NCBI RefSeq assembly: GCF_001679725.1
Contig: NZ_CP016282.1
Coordinates: forward strand, 3,658,001 to 3,722,000
Origin: Cryobacterium arcticum
GTDB taxonomy: Bacteria; Actinomycetota; Actinomycetes; Actinomycetales; Microbacteriaceae
Reading direction: 5' to 3'
DNA: 64,000 nt
Below the pieces are notes generated by a model that had not been told where the DNA came from, ran no database searches, and was given only the letters and a program-made list of their open reading frames with translations. Position numbers and translations under genes: made by a program. This document shows, one piece after another, positions 17,170 to 24,900 of this stretch. How positions within the stretch are numbered: position 1 is the first letter of the stretch; each line of letters begins with the position of its first letter.

Positions 17170-17242
17170 GGTTGAGCTTGTCGCGGTGGTTGAGCTTGTC
17201 GCGGTGGTTGAGCTTGTCGCGGTGGTTGAGCTTGTCGAAACC
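17170..17242. repeat. 18-bp tandem repeat GGTTGAGCTTGTCGCGGT, four units
   Basis: Three identical units (17170, 17188, 17206) and a last unit ending GTCGAAACC. The core GAGCTTGTCGA is the reverse complement of the core in the array at 8426-8985. It lies between xthA and the ABM-domain gene. Confidence 0.9.
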
Positions 17243-17287
17243 CGGCGAGCCAGCATCCGGGCGCGACCCGTCGCCCATACTTAACGC

Positions 17288-17905
17288 ATGTCTCCTGCCG
17301 CAGCGGGGAACGACAGCGCGCCACAAGCTCCCGCAGACGTTCCCGTCACCGTGTCCATCCGGCGCCGCGTTGCGCCCGAACGCTTCGACGAGGCCACCCA
17401 CTGGGTGCAGACCGGGATGGACCTCGCCAACGAATACCCCGGCTTCCTCGGCTCCGGCTGGGTGCGCGCGCACGCCGGGAGCGGCCACTGGCACATGCTC
17501 TACAAATTCCAGGATGCCGCGTCGCTTGAGGCCTGGGAGAACTCGATCGCCCGCACCACCTGGCTGCTCGAGGGCGAGGGCCTGGTGCTCGAGTCCCACG
17601 TGGTCAAGCGCACCGGCATCGAAGGCTGGTTCGACGAGTCCCAGGAGAACGCGGGGCCGTCCTCCCCGTTCCAGCCGCCGCGGTGGAAGCAGGCCGTGGC
17701 CATCGGGCTGGGTTTCTTCCCGCTGAATGTGCTCTTCACCTACCTGGTCACCGGGGTCGACCCTGAGTGGAACGACATCCCGACCGTGCTGCGGATCCTG
17801 CTGACCACCTTCGTGATGGCGCCCACCATGACCTACCTCGTCATGCCTTTCATCACCCGGCGGCTGCGGCCCTGGCTGCAGAAGCCGCCGAGGCCTAGGG
17901 CCTGA
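17288..17905 (+). CDS. antibiotic-biosynthesis-monooxygenase (ABM) domain protein with two membrane helices
   Basis: 205 residues. An N-terminal ferredoxin-like ABM domain (about 20-110: VTVSIRRRVAPERFDEA, then GFLGSGWVR and WHMLYKFQD) is followed by two hydrophobic helices (about 135-155 and 165-185) and a basic, Arg-rich tail. ABM proteins include small oxygenases and haem-degrading enzymes, but many are uncharacterised; a membrane-linked form is common in actinobacteria without known function. Its last 11 bases overlap, tail to tail, the end of the phosphotransferase gene. Confidence 0.8.
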   Translation: MSPAAAGNDSAPQAPADVPVTVSIRRRVAPERFDEATHWVQTGMDLANEYPGFLGSGWVRAHAGSGHWHMLYKFQDAASLEAWENSIARTTWLLEGEGLVLESHVVKRTGIEGWFDESQENAGPSSPFQPPRWKQAVAIGLGFFPLNVLFTYLVTGVDPEWNDIPTVLRILLTTFVMAPTMTYLVMPFITRRLRPWLQKPPRPRA

Positions 17906-18926
17906 CCGCGGGTCCCAGAGCGGTCAGGGCTGCGCGCAGGCACTCGTTGACCGCGCCACGGTGCGCGACGACCCAGTCGCCCGCATAGCGGCGAGGGGAG
18001 ATTTCCACCAGCTGAACGAGTGCAATGTACATCCGATAGAGCAGCAGTCTGGTGTCCCCGGCCGGGGACCCGAGCGCCAGGCGCGCCCCACACGAGACGT
18101 ATCCGTCCAGCAACGCTGTCGGCACCGGTCCCCCGCCGAGCTGGTCGGCCCCGGCGAACTCGAACAACGGGTCGCCCCAGAACGCCCGCTCCGGGTCGAT
18201 CACGCCGGTCAGGCGTCCGGTGGCGGGGTCCATGAAGAGGTTGCCCGCCCAGAGGTCGGTGTGTACGAGCACGGGGACGGTAACTTCGGCGAGGGCTGCC
18301 CGGTGCCGATGGAGAGCCGCGCGGATGTCGGCCGACGGCACGCTCGTCGCCCAGCGATCGGCATCCGTCAACAAGGCATCCACCATCAACCCGAACGCCT
18401 CCGGCCAGGTCGGCGCGACGAGCCCGGTCGCGCGATTGGGATACCCGAAATCGCTGCCGGTCACCGTGTGCAGGTGCGCCATGACGGCGCCGAGGTCGTG
18501 CAGCAGCTCGGGCTGCTCGGCCGCCGATTCGCCGGTGGCCGTGGTGCGGCCCAGCACGGGCACACCCTCGAGGTGAGTCGCCACGACAACGTCGGTGGGC
18601 AGGATGCGGCGGCTGAAGTCGGTGTGCAGCACCCGGGGCATGAGCAGTTCCGGCCGGCCGGCGGCCAGCCCGTAGACGAGCGCTTCCGTGCGCACCAGGT
18701 CGAGTTCGTAGGTCAGCAGTCGATCGGTGTCGGCGGGGGCTGTCTTCACAATCACCCGAGTGCCGTCGGCCAGTCCGACCCGGTAGGTGGTGGCGAACAT
18801 TCCCCCGGTGAGCACCTCGACGCCGGTCGCCTCGCCAATCGGGTCGAGGATGCGCCGCAGCACGGCTTGGGTCCCGGTCGAGACGTCCGGAGTAGATGAT
18901 TCCGCGGTAGATGGTGCAGTGGTCAC
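17895..18926 (-). CDS. aminoglycoside-phosphotransferase-family kinase
   Basis: 343 residues, GTG start. Protein-kinase-like fold of the APH/choline-kinase family: Lys of VIVKTAPAD is the ATP-binding lysine, VLVHTDLWAGNLF is the Brenner motif with catalytic Asp and metal-binding Asn, and GVIDPERAFWGDPLFEFA contains the metal-binding Asp. The acceptor (sugar, amine or drug) cannot be inferred; no antibiotic cluster is nearby. It ends tail to tail with the ABM gene. Confidence 0.85.
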   Translation of the reverse strand: MTTAPSTAESSTPDVSTGTQAVLRRILDPIGEATGVEVLTGGMFATTYRVGLADGTRVIVKTAPADTDRLLTYELDLVRTEALVYGLAAGRPELLMPRVLHTDFSRRILPTDVVVATHLEGVPVLGRTTATGESAAEQPELLHDLGAVMAHLHTVTGSDFGYPNRATGLVAPTWPEAFGLMVDALLTDADRWATSVPSADIRAALHRHRAALAEVTVPVLVHTDLWAGNLFMDPATGRLTGVIDPERAFWGDPLFEFAGADQLGGGPVPTALLDGYVSCGARLALGSPAGDTRLLLYRMYIALVQLVEISPRRYAGDWVVAHRGAVNECLRAALTALGPAVRP

Positions 18927-19150
18927 GGTTCGAACCTATCGTTCCGATCGATTGTGCTTCCGGCAGTGGTGAAGGAACAGCGCATCCGCTGGAAGCGCGT
19001 CAGGGCCGCGCGCTGAGCGGAGTGGACGGAGAACGACGACATCCTCGTCGAGCATTTCGCGGTCGTCTGGCCGTCCGAGCACGCAGACGAGTCGCACTAA
19101 ACGCTTCGCCGGCTCCACCTGGGTACGCGCGCCGAGCGTGGCTGGGCGGC
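18927..19150. other. 224-bp intergenic stretch without convincing gene
   Basis: Lies between the divergent phosphotransferase promoter and the end of the AEC transporter. A 60-codon minus-strand frame (18936-19118) and short plus-strand frames are open, but none has a recognisable domain or good ribosome-binding site. May hold the promoter of the phosphotransferase gene. Confidence 0.4.
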
Positions 19151-20071
19151 TCAGGCCAGCAGCGCCGCGACGATCACCAGCGCCGGGATCGCGCCGATCG
19201 TGGTCAGGAGCACGGTGTCCCTGGCGACCACGACGCCCCGGTCGTACCGGGAGGCGAAGTTGAAGATGTTCTGCGCAGTCGGCAGTGCGCTGACCGTGAC
19301 CACGGCGAAGAGCTCGGCGCCATCAAGGGCGAAGACGAACCGGCCGAACAGGTACGCGATCACGGGCATGAGCACCACCTTGATCACCGACGCCGCGAAC
19401 ACCTGCTTGCGCCCGGTGCCGGCCTGCAGCAGCCTCTGCCCGTGCAGCGACATGCCGAACGACATGAGCACCAGCGGGATCGCGGCACCGCCGATGATCT
19501 CCAGTGGCGCGATGACGGCATCGGGCACCGTCACGCCGAACGTGGCCACGAGCACGCCGAGCACCGAGGCGATGATCATGGGGTTGCGCAGCGGCTGGGT
19601 GAGGATGCCGCGCACCGACACCCGGCCACGGGTGGAAGAGTCGAGGATGGTGAGCGTGATGGGCGCCAGCACCAGCAGCTGCAGCAACAACACGGGCGCC
19701 ACGTACTGGGCGCTGCCGAGCACGTAGATGGCCACCGGCAGCCCGATGTTGTTCGCGTTGACATAGGTGGCGCTCGTCGCGCCGAGCACGGTCTCAGGCA
19801 CGGGCGCCCGGAAGAACAACCGCGCCAGCAGCAGGTAGAGCAGCATGCCGATGATCACGCTGCACAGCACGGTGGCGAGGAACGCGGAGAACAGCACGTG
19901 CACATCCGCGTGGGCGAGCACCGTGAACAGCAGGGCGGGGGTGGCGACGAAAAAGGCGATGCGGTTGAGCACCCGGCCGGCGCTGTCGCCGGCCACGCCG
20001 GTGCGCTCGACGACGTAGCCCACCAGGATCACAAACCCGATGATCGAGAAACCGACCAGTACACCGCCCAC
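19151..20071 (-). CDS. AEC-family transporter
   Basis: 306 residues, about ten membrane helices in two inverted halves. The family signature YVNANNIGLP lies in the fourth-fifth helix region, with the second-half counterpart LPTAQNIFNFA near residue 265. Members export auxin in plants; bacterial ones carry organic acids such as malate or malonate. The start reads MGGVLVGFSII directly into helix 1. Divergent from the downstream hydrolase. Substrate not assignable. Confidence 0.9.
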   Translation of the reverse strand: MGGVLVGFSIIGFVILVGYVVERTGVAGDSAGRVLNRIAFFVATPALLFTVLAHADVHVLFSAFLATVLCSVIIGMLLYLLLARLFFRAPVPETVLGATSATYVNANNIGLPVAIYVLGSAQYVAPVLLLQLLVLAPITLTILDSSTRGRVSVRGILTQPLRNPMIIASVLGVLVATFGVTVPDAVIAPLEIIGGAAIPLVLMSFGMSLHGQRLLQAGTGRKQVFAASVIKVVLMPVIAYLFGRFVFALDGAELFAVVTVSALPTAQNIFNFASRYDRGVVVARDTVLLTTIGAIPALVIVAALLA

Positions 20072-20164
20072 CCTCTGAGCCTACGACCACGCCTCGATGC
20101 GGCCGGGCGCGCCGGATCGGCAAAAAATCCCGCCGATCGGCGTGGTGCGTCGTACGCTCGAATC

Positions 20165-20980
20165 ATGCCTCACCTCGATGTTCCGGGCGCGAGCCTGTAC
20201 TACGAAGCCCACGGTCACGTGTCGAAGCCCGCGCTGCTGCTGATCCACGCGGGCATCGCGAACCTGCGCATGTGGGATCCCCAGGTTCCCGCGCTGGCCG
20301 CGGACCATTACGTCATCCGCTTCGACACCCGCGGCTTCGGCCAGACGAGCACCGAGGACGTCGAGTTCTCCAATCGAGCGGATGCCCTCGCCGTGCTCGA
20401 CCACCTCGGCGTGGCCCGGGCCACCCTGATCGGCTGCTCGCGTGGCGGTTCCATCGCCATCGACCTGGCTGTGGAGCACCCGGACCGTGTGGCCGGGCTG
20501 GTCACCATCGGCTCCGGCCCGAGCGGATTTCCGCCCACGGAGCTCACCGATGTGGAGGACGCCAGGTTCGACGAGATCGACCGGGCTTTCGAGGCCCAGG
20601 ACTGGCACCGCCAGGCCCGCCTCGAGGCTGCGCTCTGGGACTTCGGCCCGCTGCGGCGGGAGGAGGACCTCGACCCCGACTTCGTCGCGACCGCCTACGC
20701 CCTCAACCGGGTGAACGTCATCCACGCCGACGAGAACCCGGTGTCGCTCCCCCTCGACCCGCCCGCCTTCGACAGGGTCGTCGACATCACCGTGCCCACC
20801 CTCGTCACGGTCGGCGAGTACGACATCTCCGAAGTGCTCGCCCAATACGAATACCTGGTCAGCACGGTGCCCGAGGCGAGCGGATGCGTGTTCCGCGACG
20901 CCGCGCACCTGCCCAATGTGGAGCAGCCCGCCGACGTCGAGCGGGTGCTGCTCGGCTGGCTGGCCGAGAACGGCCTCTAG
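20165..20980 (+). CDS. alpha/beta hydrolase
   Basis: 271 residues from ATG 20165; the frame upstream is a shadow. Oxyanion segment LLIHAGIAN (HAG instead of the usual HG), FDTRGFGQT, nucleophile Ser92 in GCSRGG, probable acid Asp in VGEYDIS and base His in DAAHLPNVEQP. Similar in arrangement to enol-lactone hydrolases and haloperoxidase-like esterases, but substrate is unknown. Its promoter region is shared with the divergent AEC transporter. Confidence 0.88.
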   Translation: MPHLDVPGASLYYEAHGHVSKPALLLIHAGIANLRMWDPQVPALAADHYVIRFDTRGFGQTSTEDVEFSNRADALAVLDHLGVARATLIGCSRGGSIAIDLAVEHPDRVAGLVTIGSGPSGFPPTELTDVEDARFDEIDRAFEAQDWHRQARLEAALWDFGPLRREEDLDPDFVATAYALNRVNVIHADENPVSLPLDPPAFDRVVDITVPTLVTVGEYDISEVLAQYEYLVSTVPEASGCVFRDAAHLPNVEQPADVERVLLGWLAENGL

Positions 20981-21040
20981 GCCCGCTACTCGCGCGCCCC
21001 GCCCGGCGGCCGCACCTCGTGCCGGTCGCTGCACCCCGGG

Positions 21041-21078
21041 TGGCCCACTGCGCCAGCTATAGCTGGCGCACTGGGCCA
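21041..21078. repeat. 38-bp near-perfect palindrome
   Basis: Arms TGGCCCACTGCGCCAGCTA and TAGCTGGCGCACTGGGCCA meet without a loop (centre 21059/21060); only one symmetrical position on each side fails to pair. It lies after the hydrolase stop. It may be an extragenic palindrome or a cruciform-type terminator. Confidence 0.75.
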
Positions 21079-21132
21079 TACGAGGCGCAGTGAACGTGTC
21101 AGCCCGGAGGCCGACCCGCGCGGGATACAGGA

Positions 21133-21156
21133 AGGGCCCCGGTCTCCCGGGGCCCT
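21133..21156. terminator. bidirectional terminator between hydrolase and ptsH
   Basis: Perfect 10-bp stem AGGGCCCCGG / CCGGGGCCCT with a TCTC loop, followed on the plus strand by CTGTTTCGTT. It lies between convergent genes and can serve both. Confidence 0.75.
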
Positions 21157-21194
21157 CTGTTTCGTTGCTAACCCGTTGGGCCGCGGCGCGTGCG

Positions 21195-21476
21195 CTATTC
21201 GGCGGCGTCGTGGTCCGTCTCGAGGATCTGCGCGAGGGCCTCGAGGGCTTCATCGGCGCCCGCGCCCTCGGCGCGCAGCACGACGACCTGGCCGTGTGCG
21301 GCGCCCAGGCTCATCAGGCTGAGGATGCTCGAGGCATCCATGGCCTCCTCGGCCGGGTCGCCCTCGAGGGCGATGGTGACGTCCACGTCCTGGGCGTTCA
21401 CGGCCTCGGCGAAGATCGCCGCGGGGCGGGCGTGCAGGCCGACGCGGCTGGCGATGGTGGCGGTACGTTCTGACAT
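21195..21476 (-). CDS. ptsH: phosphocarrier protein HPr
   Basis: 93 residues. Passes phosphate from enzyme I to EIIA proteins in the sugar phosphotransferase system. His15 in GLHARPAA is the phospho-acceptor. In the helix following, ASSILSLMSLG aligns with the regulatory-serine region of Gram-positive HPr (SIMGVMSLG), placing Ser50 at the position phosphorylated by HPr kinase in Firmicutes. ATG 21476 follows AGGAGGA. No ptsI or sugar permease is adjacent. The 5' leader carries a promoter, a RAT and a terminator (21584-21707), so expression is probably controlled by antitermination. Confidence 0.96.
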   Translation of the reverse strand: MSERTATIASRVGLHARPAAIFAEAVNAQDVDVTIALEGDPAEEAMDASSILSLMSLGAAHGQVVVLRAEGAGADEALEALAQILETDHDAAE

Positions 21477-21583
21477 GGTTCCTCCTGGAGATGGTGAGAG
21501 TGGCACGGTTGAGGCTGTTGGCAGGGTGCCGGACCGATACGGAGGGATCGTCCGGCGGGGTACCGGTGGTAGATCCTCAGGGC

Positions 21584-21627
21584 AAAAAAAAGACCCGATC
21601 ATCAGCCGAAGCTTCAGATCAGGTCTT
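21584..21627 (-). terminator. intrinsic terminator in the ptsH leader
   Basis: On the minus strand, stem AAGACCTGATC (21627-21617) pairs with GATCGGGTCTT (21600-21590), one G-U pair, followed directly by a run of eight U (21591-21584). The loop contains GAAGCTTC. It lies 108 bases before the ptsH start and its 5' arm is shared with the RAT, so the two folds exclude each other. Confidence 0.88.
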
Positions 21628-21650
21628 GCCCACTGACGCGGTCACAATCC
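21619..21650 (-). promoter_or_regulatory. ribonucleic antiterminator (RAT), BglG/LicT type
   Basis: Minus-strand RNA begins GGATTGTGACCG at 21650 and ends GGGCAAGACC near 21621, close to the bgl/lic RAT consensus (GGATTGTTACTG ... GCAGGCAAAACC). It folds as RATs do: GG with CC, bulge A/GA, UUG with CAA, internal loop UGA/G, CCG with UGG, 6-base loop CGUCAG. The 3' end (AAGACCTGA) is the 5' arm of the terminator. Binding by a PRD-containing antiterminator would allow ptsH transcription. No such regulator gene is in the window. Confidence 0.82.
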
Positions 21651-21679
21651 TGTGAGTGCACCGTTTCCAGTGCACGAGA

Positions 21680-21707
21680 ACTGTACCCGCCCGTTCGACG
21701 GCGTCAA
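21680..21707 (-). promoter_or_regulatory. probable ptsH promoter
   Basis: Minus-strand TTGACG (21707-21702) and TACAGT (21685-21680) separated by 16 bp, a good housekeeping-sigma promoter. Transcription would start near 21673, about 23 bases before the RAT. Confidence 0.65.
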
Positions 21708-21800
21708 AATCGCACGGGCCATCTCGCGACAGCGGTGATTCGGTTCCTTCAAGCGCGCCGTGGCAACCATTCGCCCGCCTTCGCGGACGTTCGCAATCGC

Positions 21801-21868
21801 GAGGCGGGGCGAGGCGAGGCGGGGCGAGGCGGGGCGGGGTACGGGGTGCCGGGTGCCGGGCCAGGCCA
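21801..21868. repeat. low-complexity GGCGAGGCGGG repeat
   Basis: Alternating GAGGCGGGGC / GAGGC units followed by GTGCCGG twice, between the ptsH promoter and the giant membrane-protein gene. The rest of the 500-bp gap (21477-21977) holds the ptsH control region and, near 21939, a possible TAACCT -10 element for the plus-strand gene. Confidence 0.65.
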
Positions 21869-21977
21869 CCGGTCCGGCAGGTGCGCGGGAGCGCCACGGC
21901 GAGTGTGTGCACAACTCGCCCGGCGCGCGCGGGCAGCCGATAACCTGTGGTGGCCGCACCACTCATCAGGGGGATTG

Positions 21978-24900
21978 ATGTCACCGAGCAGCTCCATACG
22001 CGATTTCGCCCAGTACGCCGGGCGGCACCTCTGGCCCCGGAGCGCGTCCGAGCTGACCGACACGACCCTCTGCCCGGCCTGCCTGACCCGCCTGCCGTCG
22101 CCGGTCTGTGCGTCCTGCGGGCTCGACCTGCGCCATCCGGCCGCTCGCGAACTCCTGAGCGCGTCAACGGATGCCGCCACCGCGTTGCACCGCCGGGTGG
22201 AGTTGATCGGCCGCATCCGCTTCGACGTGGCCGCGGCCCACTCGGCCGCCGAGGCGCAGCAGGCCAAGACACAGACCGAGACACACGCAGCTTCAGTCCG
22301 ACGAGAGGGACTTGAAGCGGCGGCGCGCGACGCCGCGGCCGCGGCGGCAGCACGGTCGGCGACACCGTCCGTAGCCGACGCTGTCGCCCAGGCCGCAGCG
22401 CAGGCAGCCTCACTGGCGGCGGCGCACGAGGCCTCGCTGGCGCAGCCGCGCGACCCCTCAGTGACCGCGGCCGCTGAGTCACGCACCGCGCCGATCCACG
22501 CCGCAGCCACGCAGGCCGCGCCGGCAGCGTTCGCACCGCCGGTCCCGCACGCGTCAGTCCTGCCCGCATCCGTGCCGCCCGCGTCAGTCCTGCCCGCGTC
22601 CGCACCGCCCGCATCCGCACCGCCCGCGTCAGTCCTGCCCGCATCCGCACCGCACGCGTCGGTCCCGCCCGCGTCCGCTCCGCCTGCATCGGTCCCGCCC
22701 ACATCGGCACCGCCCGCATCCGCAGCGAACGGCGGCCCACCCGGGCGGCGGCGGTCGAGCGTGCAGATCGTGCTGCTCATCGTGGGTGTCTCACTCGTCT
22801 CGGTGGCCGCGATCTTCTTCCTCACGGTGGCCTGGTTCAATGCCGGGCTGGCCTTCCGGTCGGTCGTGGTGGGCGCCTTCACGCTCGCCACCCTGGCCAC
22901 GGCGGCGCTCCTGCGTCGCCGCCGCCTGGTGAGCACCGCGGAGGGCATCGGCGCCCTGGCCGTGGTACTGGTGCTCCTGGACGTCTGGGCGCTGCGGCGC
23001 AACGACCTGGGCGGTCTCGGCGCCACCGACGCGCTGCTCTATTGGGGTGTCGCCCTGCTGGTGTGCACCGCGCTGTTCCTGCTCTGGCACGCCGTGTCGA
23101 ACCTGCGCGTGGCCAGCGTGGCCGGTTTCGCCACCGCCGCTCCGGGCCTCGGGCTGCTGGCCGCGGGGCTCGCGACGGATGCGCCCCCGCTCACCCGGCT
23201 CTTCCTGGCCGCCCTCGGCGTGGCCGCCGGCACCCTCGTGCACCGGTTCACCCTGCCGGGCACGGCCCGGTTCTGGCCCGCGCTCGACCGCCGGGCCGAA
23301 CGCGCCGCGCTGCTCATCCTGGCCGGGCTGGCCCTGGTCAGCGCCCTCGCCGTGGCCGGCTTCGTGCAGCCCGGCACCGACACCGCTCCCCTGCCCAGCT
23401 TCGGCGCCGTCGCCGTGCTCGCGGTGGCGCAGGCCGTCACCCTGCTGACCAGCCGGCGAACGGATGGCGGCTACCGGGCCGCCGCATCCGCATCCGTCGG
23501 CCTGGCCGCCCTGGCCGTGGTGCTGGGCGTCATCGCCCTCAGCTGGCGCACCGGCAGCACCGAGCTTCTCGTTTCCGTGCCACTGCTGACCGCCGCGGTG
23601 CTCGCCCTCGGCGGGGAGCTGGCCTGGCGTCGGCGCACAGCCGGACCGACCCGGCAGGCGCTGCTCACCGGAACACTCTCGGCGACCGTGCTGGCCACGG
23701 CCCTCGGCCTGCTCACGGTTCTGGTGGCCTCGGTGCCGCTGGCCGGCGCCCTGGTGAGCACGCTGGACCGGGCGACCGGCCCGCTCACCGAGGTTCCCGC
23801 GCAGAGCGGGTGGGCCCTGGCGACGCTGGCAGGGGTCGCGGTGTTGGCGGCCGGATTCTGGCGGGCCGGCGCGGTGCTGGCCTCCCGGCTGCGCATCCTG
23901 GCCTGGTTCGGCGCGGTGGCGATGCTGCTGGCGGTGCCGTTCACCCAGTGGCTGTGGCTGATCCTGCCCCTCTACGTGTTGCTCGGCGCCGGCGCCCTGG
24001 CCGCGTTGTTCGCCGCCCGCCGGCGCGCGTACTCCTTCGGGGGGTACCGCAGCTTGATCGTGACGGTTCTGGCGAGCGCCGAGGCCCTCGGATACCTGAT
24101 CGGCTGGGCCACCGCCTCCAGTTGGTGGCTCGGAACCCTGTCGGCGGTGCTGGTTCTCGTGTTCGCCCGACTGCTGCTCGACAGGGAGACCCTTGCCCGC
24201 CGCCGTGGTGCACTGCTGAGTGGCGCGATCGTGCTCGGCCTGGTCGGGGCCGTCGCCACGCCCCACGCCCTCACCCTGGCCGACCCGCCGGTCACGGCCG
24301 TGCTCTGGGTGCTCGTGGCGCTCAGCCTGGGCCTGGTCACCGGGCTGGTGCAGGTTTTCGCGGCGCAGAACCGGGTCGGCGGGCTGACCACCACCGAACG
24401 CCGTTGGGCGTTCTGGACCCTCTGCGCCCCCACTCTCGTTGTGCTCGCGCTGCCCCTCGGCCTCCTGCTCGACGGTTTGTCCTTCTCCGAACGCGCCGCG
24501 GTGGCCCCGGTCGTACCCGTTGCCGGTGTTGTCGTCACGGTCCTGGTCGTGGCGGCGCTGCTGCTCTGGGCGTTGGGCCGCGATTCGCGCGCCCCGGGCA
24601 CCCGGTCGTGGGAGCGGCTGACGGCGGCTCTCCTCGTGGCACCGGCGCTGTTGTCGCTCACGCTCAACCTCGTTCTGATCACGGATGCGCCCGCCGCGGC
24701 ATCCGTGCTCGCCGCGCCGGTCGCGGCCCTGGTCACCGTTGCCCTCGCGCTGGTCCTCCGCCTGGTCGGGCGCCGGCCCGCCGTCGTCGGCCTCGAGCTC
24801 GGCGCCGCGCTGGTGCTCGCCTCCGCGTTCCTGCGACCGAACGTGACCGAGTTCGGCTGGCTGGTGCTGCTCATCACCGGCGTGATCCTGCTGCTCGCCG

